The notes under the pieces: generated by a model
Told to the model about the DNA's origin: nothing
The model's database searches: none
The model's input: the letters and a program-made list of their open reading frames with translations, nothing else
Translations under genes and position numbers: made by a program
Shown: piece by piece, positions 1 to 4,732 of the stretch
How positions within the stretch are numbered: position 1 is the stretch's first letter
How the letters are laid out: every line of letters begins with the position of its first letter
NCBI GenBank assembly: GCA_023412175.1
Contig: JAEYOB010000616.1
Location: 1 to 7,281 of the forward strand
Source: Pseudomonadota bacterium
Lineage (GTDB): Bacteria; Pseudomonadota; Alphaproteobacteria; Azospirillales; Azospirillaceae
DNA length: 7,281 nucleotides
Direction of reading: 5' to 3'

Positions 1-394
1 GGTGATGGCGACGCTCCGCCGCGACCCGCCGCTCGACCTGCGCGTCGAAGGCGCGGCCGACGCCGTGTTCCGCGGCGACCGCGAGGACCTCGCGGAGATG
101 CTCGGCAACCTGCTCGAGAACGCCGCCAAATGGGCGCGCTCGACGGTTCTGGTGACGCTGGAGAGCCGCGGCGGCCGGCTGGTCGTGGCGGTGGACGACG
201 ACGGTCCCGGCCTCGCGGCGGAGCGCCGCGCCGAGGTGTTCGGCCGCGGCGTCCGGCTGGACGAGGAGGTGCCGGGCTCCGGCCTCGGCCTCGGCATCGT
301 GCGTGATCTGGCCGAACTGTACGGCGGCGGCGTGGCGCTGGAGGATTCGCCGCTCGGCGGATTGCGGGCGGTGCTGGACCTGCCGGCAGCGTGA
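1..394 (+). CDS. Sensor histidine kinase, C-terminal ATPase domain (5' end outside window)
   Basis: This is the C-terminal part (about 130 residues) of a two-component sensor kinase; the gene enters from the left edge in frame 2, so its sensor, membrane and phospho-acceptor His regions are not visible. It would autophosphorylate on His using ATP and pass the phosphate to a response regulator. The HATPase_c motifs are in order: N box (EMLGNLLENAAKWA, key Asn at about visible residue 40), G1 box (DDDGPGL) and G2 box (GSGLGLGIVRDLAELYGG). The N box ending NAAKWA resembles the PhoQ-like group of kinases. The protein ends normally at TGA 392-394, with the usual short beta-strand tail. Its partner regulator is presumably upstream. 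The next thing downstream is a minus-strand cytochrome remnant 16 bp away. The signal and target are unknown. Confidence 0.93.
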   Translation, partial: VMATLRRDPPLDLRVEGAADAVFRGDREDLAEMLGNLLENAAKWARSTVLVTLESRGGRLVVAVDDDGPGLAAERRAEVFGRGVRLDEEVPGSGLGLGIVRDLAELYGGGVALEDSPLGGLRAVLDLPAA

Positions 395-410
395 TGCGGT
401 GGTGGCGCAC

Positions 411-545
411 TCATTCGTCGTCGTACACGCCCCGCTCCGCCCCGGCATGACAGGCGGTGCAGTTGGCCTTGGAGCCGACCTCCTTCCGCTGCCAAGTGGC
501 GTCGGCAACCTTGCGGTGCTTACGCTGCCACCAGATTGGTCCTGA
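411..545 (-). pseudogene. Remnant of di-haem cytochrome c (DHC family), C-terminal end only
   Basis: On the minus strand the last 40 or so codons before TGA (413-411) read like the end of a small periplasmic di-haem cytochrome c: a WWQRKHRKV stretch, a Trp-Gln-Arg-Lys-Glu-Val segment, then CTACH (codons at 461-447), a covalent haem c motif, followed by GAERGVYDDE. This C-terminal pattern (W..xxHRxV...W...V.S.ANCxACHxGAxRG) is what I recall for the DHC family. Upstream of about 545 the resemblance stops: no first CxxCH motif, no signal peptide and no start with a ribosome site. An ATG at 599-597 could give a 62-residue ORF, but its first 20 residues look random. In that frame the strand stays open far into antisense thrS, so open length is no support. 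I infer a deletion remnant beside a kinase gene; family assignment is from memory. Confidence 0.55.
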
Positions 546-630
546 TGGCGCACATCTATGCCAAGACCCTCCTGAACCCCTTCTGAACGGACGATTCATC
601 AACCGTTCGTCTTTACTTGTCCCGTACGCC

Positions 631-658
631 TTGACTTGATCGGTCAGCTCTTTAGAGT
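631..658 (+). promoter_or_regulatory. Candidate sigma70-type promoter for thrS-infC
   Basis: TTGACT (631-636; 5 of 6 to the -35 consensus) is separated by 16 bp from TAGAGT (653-658; 4 of 6 to the -10 consensus). Transcription would begin near 665, right at the 5' edge of the inverted repeat at 666-682, leaving a leader of about 50 nt before the thrS GTG. It lies in the least GC-rich part of the spacer. This is a motif match by eye only. Confidence 0.4.
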
Positions 659-665
659 CCCGCCG

Positions 666-682
666 TTCCGGCAATGCCGGAA
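666..682 (+). repeat. Perfect inverted repeat in the thrS leader
   Basis: TTCCGGC (666-672), AAT (673-675), GCCGGAA (676-682): a perfect 7-bp dyad with a 3-nt centre. As RNA it could form a tight hairpin at the very 5' end of the thrS transcript; as DNA it could be a dimer-binding operator just downstream of the candidate -10. No T tract follows, so it is not a terminator. Its function is unknown. Confidence 0.55.
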
Positions 683-716
683 AAGTCAAGAACCACTGAG
701 CAAACGGGTGATACCG

Positions 717-2669
717 GTGACGTCCAGCATTGCCATCACGCTGCCCGACGGCAACGTGCGCGAATTCGACCGGCCGGTCACGGGGGCGGAGATCGCCGCC
801 TCCATCGGCGCGCGTCTGGCCAAGGATGCCCTTGCCGTCAAGATCGACGGCCAGGTGAAGGACCTCACCACCACGCTCACTACGAACGCCAGGATCGAGA
901 TCGTCACGCGCAACCACCCCGACGCGCTGGAGGTGATCCGCCACGACGCCGCCCACGTGCTGGCGGAGGCCGTGCAGGAGCTGTACCCCGGCACGCAGGT
1001 GACGATCGGCCCGGCCATCGCCAACGGCTTCTACTACGACTTCGCCCGCGACGAGCCGTTCACGCCCGACGATCTGGTGAAGATCGAGGCGAAGATGCGC
1101 GAGATCGTCCAGCGCGACGCCCCGCTGGTGCGCGAGGAATGGACGCGCGACGACGCCGTCGCCTACTTCAAGAAGCTCGGCGAGCACTACAAGGCCGAAC
1201 TCGTCGAGGCGATCCCCGCCGACCAGGCGATCACCGTCTACCGCCAGGGCGAGTGGCTCGACCTCTGCCGCGGCCCGCACGCGCCCACCACCGGCAAGGT
1301 CGGCACCGCGTTCAAGCTGATGAAGGTGGCCGGCGCCTACTGGCGCGGCGACAGCCGCAACCCCATGCTCCAGCGCATCTACGGCACGGCGTGGCGCGAC
1401 GAGAAGGAGCTGAAGGCCTACCTGCACATGCTGGAGGAGGCCGAGAAGCGCGACCACCGCCGCCTCGGCAAGGAGATGGACCTCTTCCATGTGCAGGAGG
1501 AGGCCGTCGGTTCGGTGTTCTGGCACTCGAAGGGCTGGACGCTGTACCGGACGCTGGAAAACTACATCCGCGCCAAGCTGGATCAGGCCGGCTACATCGA
1601 AGTGAAGACGCCGCAGCTCATCGACAGCTCGCTGTTCAAGGCGTCGGGCCACTGGGACATGTACGGCGACAACATGTTCAAGGTGGAGGCGGACGAGGGC
1701 AAGAAGCAGCTCGGCGTCAAGCCGATGAACTGCCCCGGCCACACGCAGATCTTCAAGAGCGCGCTGCGTTCCTACCGCGACCTGCCGATCCGCATGGCCG
1801 AGTTCGGCTCGTGCCACCGCAACGAGCCGTCGGGCGCGCTGCACGGCATCATGCGCGTGCGCGCCTTCACCCAGGACGACGCGCACATCTTCTGCACCGA
1901 GGATCAGGTGCCGACCGAGGCCGCGGAGTACTTCAAGCTCCAGCTCGGCGTCTACAAGGATCTCGGCTTCGACAAGATCGACGTGAAGCTGGCGTTGCGC
2001 CCGGACGTCCGCACCGGTTCGGACGATCTGTGGGACCGTGCCGAGGAGGGGCTGCGCACCGCCCTGCGCTCGGCCGGGCTGGAGTTCGAGGAACTGCCGG
2101 GCGAAGGCGCCTTCTACGGCCCGAAGGTGGAGTTCCACCTGACCGACGCCATCGGCCGCACTTGGCAGTGCGGCACGCTGCAGTACGATCCGAACCTGCC
2201 GGAGCGCCTGGACATCCATTACATCGGCGAGGACGGCGCCAAGCATCGGCCGATCATGCTGCACCGGGCCATCCTGGGCTCGCTGGAGCGCTTCATCGGC
2301 ATGATGATCGAGCACTACGCCGGCAGGTTCCCGATGTGGCTGGCACCGGTGCAGGCAGTCGTGACCACCATCACCAACGAGGCCGACGGCTACGCCGCCG
2401 AAGTGCACAGGATCCTCAAGTCACGCGGCGTCCGGGCCGAGCTGGACATCCGCAACGAGAAAATCAACCTGAAGGTTCGCGAGCATAGCTTGCAAAAGGT
2501 GCCGGTCATCGTCGTGGTCGGCCGCCGCGAGGCGGAAGAGCACACGGTGGCGATGCGCTACCTTGGCGGAAAGGATCAGGAAGTTCTTGCCCTTGACGCC
2601 GCCGTAAATAAACTGGTGGACGAGGCGCGATCTCCGGCTGGGGACCGCGACTTCGATTCGCCATTCTAA
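717..2669 (+). CDS. thrS: Threonine--tRNA ligase (ThrRS)
   Basis: Class II aminoacyl-tRNA synthetase that charges tRNA-Thr in the cytoplasm and hydrolyses mis-made Ser-tRNA-Thr. From GTG 717 it is 650 residues, close to the usual 640-650. Domains in order: TGS (about 1-62); editing domain with HDAAH (H76, H80) and CRGPH (C184, H188), the expected metal-type editing residues; class II catalytic core (about 245-540) with the zinc ligands C339 (in MNCPGH), H390 (in DDAH) and H516 (in MLHR); and the C-terminal anticodon-binding domain (about 543-635). I chose GTG 717 because GGGTGA (706-711) sits 5 nt upstream and the protein then begins directly with the TGS strand [10 protein letters not shown]. 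An ATG at 636 would add 27 residues unlike the family. GTG 708 is also possible. Stop TAA 2667-2669. infC follows, as in many bacteria. Confidence 0.97.
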   Translation: MTSSIAITLPDGNVREFDRPVTGAEIAASIGARLAKDALAVKIDGQVKDLTTTLTTNARIEIVTRNHPDALEVIRHDAAHVLAEAVQELYPGTQVTIGPAIANGFYYDFARDEPFTPDDLVKIEAKMREIVQRDAPLVREEWTRDDAVAYFKKLGEHYKAELVEAIPADQAITVYRQGEWLDLCRGPHAPTTGKVGTAFKLMKVAGAYWRGDSRNPMLQRIYGTAWRDEKELKAYLHMLEEAEKRDHRRLGKEMDLFHVQEEAVGSVFWHSKGWTLYRTLENYIRAKLDQAGYIEVKTPQLIDSSLFKASGHWDMYGDNMFKVEADEGKKQLGVKPMNCPGHTQIFKSALRSYRDLPIRMAEFGSCHRNEPSGALHGIMRVRAFTQDDAHIFCTEDQVPTEAAEYFKLQLGVYKDLGFDKIDVKLALRPDVRTGSDDLWDRAEEGLRTALRSAGLEFEELPGEGAFYGPKVEFHLTDAIGRTWQCGTLQYDPNLPERLDIHYIGEDGAKHRPIMLHRAILGSLERFIGMMIEHYAGRFPMWLAPVQAVVTTITNEADGYAAEVHRILKSRGVRAELDIRNEKINLKVREHSLQKVPVIVVVGRREAEEHTVAMRYLGGKDQEVLALDAAVNKLVDEARSPAGDRDFDSPF

Positions 2670-2683
2670 GTGACCGTCCTTTC

Positions 2684-2717
2684 CGCCGGGCCCGCCGCAT
2701 CAAGGGGGCCCGCCGGG
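2684..2717 (+). repeat. GC-rich direct and inverted repeats in the thrS-infC spacer
   Basis: GGGCCCGCCG occurs twice, at 2688-2697 and 2706-2715 (18 bp apart). Because GGGCCC is self-complementary, CGGGCCC (2687-2693) can also pair with GGGCCCG (2706-2712), giving a 7-bp all-GC stem with a 12-nt loop. The stem ends three bases before the GGGAGGGG ribosome-binding sequence (2715-2722) of the mini-ORF that precedes infC. No T tract follows, so read-through from thrS into infC is expected. Confidence 0.5.
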
Positions 2718-2754
2718 AGGGGTCCACAGCCATGGAGAGGGATCCATAGCCAGG
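2715..2754 (+). repeat. Imperfect 20-bp tandem repeat carrying two ribosome-binding regions
   Basis: GGGGTCCACAGCCA (2719-2732) and GGGATCCATAGCCA (2739-2752) match at 12 of 14 positions, exactly 20 bp apart. Each unit begins in a purine-rich Shine-Dalgarno-like run. The first unit leads into ATG 2732 (mini-ORF); the second contains ATA 2746, the probable infC start. The unit spacing puts the two starts in different frames. Confidence 0.55.
2732..2749 (+). other. Five-codon mini-ORF (MERDP-stop) overlapping the infC start
   Basis: ATG 2732 is preceded 9 nt upstream by GGGAGGGG (2715-2722), a very good ribosome-binding sequence. It encodes Met-Glu-Arg-Asp-Pro and stops at TAG 2747-2749. The stop shares two bases with the proposed infC start ATA (2746-2748) in the string ATAG, the geometry of stop-start translational coupling. 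The mini-ORF could deliver terminating ribosomes to the weak AUA codon. Translation of it is inferred, not shown; chance occurrence of a short ATG ORF here is possible. Confidence 0.35.
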
Positions 2755-3282
2755 TTGCCGCAAGAAGCCGCCCCGACCCGCGACGGACCGCGGATCAACC
2801 GGGAGATCACGGCGCGTTCCGTCCGTCTCGTCGGCGCCGATGGCGAGATGGTCGGCATTGTTTCTCTGCGCGACGCTCTGATGGCCGCGGAGGACGCCGG
2901 CCTCGACCTGGTCGAGGTGGCCCCGCAGGCGGAGCCGCCGGTCTGCAAGATCCTTGACTACGGCAAGTTCAAGTACGAGGAGCAGAAGAAGGCCGCCGAG
3001 GCGCGCAAGAAGCAGAAGATCATCGAGGTCAAAGAGATCAAGCTCCGACCGAACATCGATGACAACGACTACGACGTGACGATGCGCGCCGCGACCCGAT
3101 TCCTCGAGGAGGGGGACAAGGTCAAGGTGACGATGCGCTTCCGCGGCCGCGAGATGGCGCACCAGGACATCGGCATGAACGTGCTGATGCGCGTGCGCGA
3201 CCGCCTCGACGAACTGGCGAAGGTCGAGCAGATGCCCAAGCTCGAAGGCCGCCAGATGATCATGGTGCTCTCGCCGAGATAA
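2746..3282 (+). CDS. infC: Translation initiation factor IF-3, probable AUA start codon
   Basis: IF-3 binds the 30S subunit, prevents premature 50S joining and rejects wrong start codons and initiator tRNAs. With the start at 2746 it has 178 residues (E. coli about 180). The N-terminal domain carries RINREI and [13 protein letters not shown] (about 16-76), then a Lys-rich linker helix ([11 protein letters not shown], about 81-91), then the C-terminal domain with [33 protein letters not shown] and [11 protein letters not shown]. The frame is open from TGA 2671 but holds no ATG or GTG before the domain; the first conventional start is TTG 2755, whose nearest GAGG lies about 14 nt away. ATA 2746 has GGAGAGG (2734-2740) at 5 nt and gives a natural MARLPQ N-terminus. 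If TTG is used, the protein loses three residues. It follows thrS by 76 bp; rpmI-rplT do not follow, as a terminator comes next. Confidence 0.95.
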   Translation: MARLPQEAAPTRDGPRINREITARSVRLVGADGEMVGIVSLRDALMAAEDAGLDLVEVAPQAEPPVCKILDYGKFKYEEQKKAAEARKKQKIIEVKEIKLRPNIDDNDYDVTMRAATRFLEEGDKVKVTMRFRGREMAHQDIGMNVLMRVRDRLDELAKVEQMPKLEGRQMIMVLSPR

Positions 3283-3299
3283 GCGGCAGCATGTCTGTC

Positions 3300-3335
3300 G
3301 CAAAAAGGCCCGCCGTTTCCGGCGGGCCTTTTTGC
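3300..3335. terminator. Strong bidirectional rho-independent terminator
   Basis: A perfect 16-bp inverted repeat (3300-3315 with 3320-3335) around a TTTC loop: an AAAAAGGCCCGCCG arm and a CGGCGGGCCTTTTT arm. The T tract is on the 3' side for infC, and the A tract gives a U tract on the other strand, so it can stop both the thrS-infC transcript and the convergent ppk2 transcript (ppk2 ends at 3364). It begins 17 bp after the infC stop. Confidence 0.93.
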
Positions 3336-3363
3336 TGGGCCGGGTTGGATTTCCGCCCCATGG

Positions 3364-4224
3364 CTATCCGGTGGGCCAGGCGCGTTCAGGTATGAACTTG
3401 AACGGATAATCGGACTGCTTGTAACCGTCCGGGTCCTGCCGCTTGGGCAGCTTCACCTTCTCCCTCGGCAGTTCTTCGTGGGGAATGTGATCGAGCATGT
3501 GGCGGATGATGTTCAAACGCGCCCGCTTCTTGTCGTCCGACCGCGCGACGAACCAGGGAGCCCACGACGTGTCGGTCGCCGCGACCATCTCGTCGCGGGC
3601 GCGTGAATAGTCATACCAGCGGCTATAGGACTTCAAGTCCATCGGCGACAGTTTCCAGATCTTCCGCCCGTCGTTGATCCGCGCCTCCAGCCGGCGCGTC
3701 TGCTCTTCGGAACTGACCTCAAGCCAGTATTTCAGCAGGATCACCCCGGATTCGATGATGGCCTTCTCAACACTTGGAACAGCGTCGAGAAACCGTTTGA
3801 CCTGCTCCTCCGTACAGAACCCCATCACCCGCTCGACGCCGGCGCGGTTGTACCAGCTCCGATCGAAGATCACGATCTCGCCGGCCGCCGGCAGATGCGG
3901 AATGTAGCGCTGGATGTACATTTGCGATTTCTCGCGCTCGGTCGGAGTCGGCAGGGCAACGACGCGAAACACGCGCGGGCTCACCCGCTCCGTGATCGCT
4001 TTGATCGTTCCGCCTTTGCCGGCGGTGTCGCGCCCCTCGAAAACAACGCAGACCTTCAGGCCCTTGTGAACGACCCATTGCTGCAGCTTGACCAACTCGA
4101 CATGAAGCTCCGCGAGCGCGGATTCGTAGTCCCGCCGCTTCAGCTTCGACGACGCGTGCTCCGTTTCATCGGCGCCCCTCACCTTCTTGTTGTTATTCTT
4201 GTTCTTGTTTTTGTTCTTGGCCAT
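3364..4224 (-). CDS. ppk2: Polyphosphate kinase 2 (class I-type, single domain)
   Basis: PPK2 enzymes transfer phosphate between inorganic polyphosphate and nucleotides, usually making NTP from NDP in the cytoplasm. The protein is 286 residues. Visible motifs: Walker A GRDTAGKGG (64-72), Walker B-like IFDRSWYNRAG (119-129), and the lid region GRKIWKLSPMDLKSYSRWYDY (about 186-206) followed by a conserved basic and Trp-rich stretch (WAPWFV, 221-226). One kinase domain of this length fits the single-domain class I group; I cannot prove nucleotide preference. ATG 4224 is chosen because AAGGA lies 7 nt upstream; an ATG-like start at 4371 would add 49 unlike residues. The first 14 residues are a Lys/Asn repeat, likely disordered. 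It is transcribed alone, convergent to infC, and stops at TAG 3366-3364. No clear promoter was found. Confidence 0.95.
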   Translation of the reverse strand: MAKNKNKNKNNNKKVRGADETEHASSKLKRRDYESALAELHVELVKLQQWVVHKGLKVCVVFEGRDTAGKGGTIKAITERVSPRVFRVVALPTPTEREKSQMYIQRYIPHLPAAGEIVIFDRSWYNRAGVERVMGFCTEEQVKRFLDAVPSVEKAIIESGVILLKYWLEVSSEEQTRRLEARINDGRKIWKLSPMDLKSYSRWYDYSRARDEMVAATDTSWAPWFVARSDDKKRARLNIIRHMLDHIPHEELPREKVKLPKRQDPDGYKQSDYPFKFIPERAWPTG

Positions 4225-4242
4225 GCCATCATCCTTGCTGTG

Positions 4243-4267
4243 GGATGCCCCGGTAAGGCCGGCATCC
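4243..4267 (-). repeat. Inverted repeat in the ppk2 leader
   Basis: GGATGCC (4243-4249) and GGCATCC (4261-4267) are perfect 7-bp arms with an 11-nt loop. The dyad ends about 19 bp upstream of the ppk2 ATG, close to its AAGGA ribosome site, so it would lie in the 5' untranslated RNA if transcription starts further up. Its role is unknown. Confidence 0.45.
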
Positions 4268-4642
4268 TGCCTTCTCCGAACGCTGCCTGAGGAGCGCCTG
4301 CCGCTCATTGCCGCGCGACGCACGCGATCGATCCGGCTCTGGAGACCAGGTGTTCCTGCCCAAGCAACCACCCCGCTTGCCGCGAACCTCTTCTGAATTC
4401 GCTTACATGACTCCGATGCCGCGTCGGGAGATGAATATCAATAGGAACCGCCAATAATAGACAAAGCGCCCAGCGCCTTGAAGCCTGCAACAGTTGAGCT
4501 TGAAACAGTAACAGGCACCCCAGGCAGCCGGCGCATGATCAACGTTCCATGCGGGCTTTTGCGCTACGGCATCCACTCTCGCAGATCTCTGGAAATTTAT
4601 CGCCGTTACTGACCTGTTCGCTTCCTATGGAGAGGCGGCATT

Positions 4643-4671
4643 TTGAAACAGGCCGTGAAATTAAGTAGTAT
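4643..4671 (+). promoter_or_regulatory. Candidate sigma70-type promoter for the PBP gene
   Basis: TTGAAA (4643-4648; 5 of 6 to consensus) and TAGTAT (4666-4671; 4 of 6) are spaced by exactly 17 bp in an AT-richer stretch. A start near 4678 gives a leader of about 55 nt before ATG 4733. By motif, this is the best promoter in the window. Confidence 0.5.
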
Positions 4672-4732
4672 CGCATTGTAGAACCCGGCATCCGTTCCGA
4701 CGTGTGCGGCGTCTTTCGCCATCACGACGCCG

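Larger units (their letters stand above)
395..716. other. Spacer between histidine kinase and thrS
   Basis: These 322 bases hold no convincing intact gene. The left half carries the minus-strand cytochrome remnant (411 to about 545). The right half carries a candidate thrS promoter (631-658) and a short perfect hairpin (666-682). No rho-independent terminator with a T tract is visible after the kinase stop at 394. Base composition from about 550 to 660 is visibly less GC-rich than the flanking coding DNA, as expected of a promoter region. Confidence 0.7.
4225..4732. other. Non-coding region between divergent ppk2 and PBP genes
   Basis: About 508 bases with no gene I can support. It is less GC-rich than its surroundings, notably about 4380-4510 and 4570-4680. 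Contents: a GGATGCC/GGCATCC dyad (4243-4249 with 4261-4267) just upstream of ppk2; a CGCATG/CATGCG dyad (4532-4537 with 4548-4553) followed by GGGCTTTT; the nine-base word TTGAAACAG twice (4500-4508 and 4643-4651), the second forming the -35 of the PBP promoter; and the PBP promoter itself. No tRNA, riboswitch or terminator of clear quality is visible. Short ORFs here lack ribosome sites and coding-like composition. Confidence 0.6.

Noticed and set aside
395..716. T-box or tRNA-like riboswitch before thrS
   Set aside because: No T-box sequence, specifier stem or terminator/antiterminator pair is visible; T-box control is mainly a Gram-positive feature.
546..2408. Very long open frame on the minus strand opposite thrS (about 600 residues)
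   Set aside because: Its sequence is a run of Val/Ala/Leu/Arg/His typical of the antisense of a high-GC gene, while the plus strand encodes complete threonyl-tRNA synthetase. Only its last 40 or so codons (below 545) carry a signal.
674..2488. Long plus-strand open frame shifted against thrS
   Set aside because: Arg/Pro/Gly-rich low-complexity translation, a frame shadow of thrS.
4225..4371. Upstream extension of PPK2 by 49 residues from 4371
   Set aside because: The extension is Arg/Ser-rich and unlike PPK2 proteins, whereas ATG 4224 has a good ribosome-binding site.
4531..4558. Possible rho-independent terminator (CGCATG...CATGCG then GGGCTTTT)
   Set aside because: The stem is only 6 bp with a 10-nt loop, and three G and a C separate it from a four-base T run; no gene on the plus strand ends upstream.
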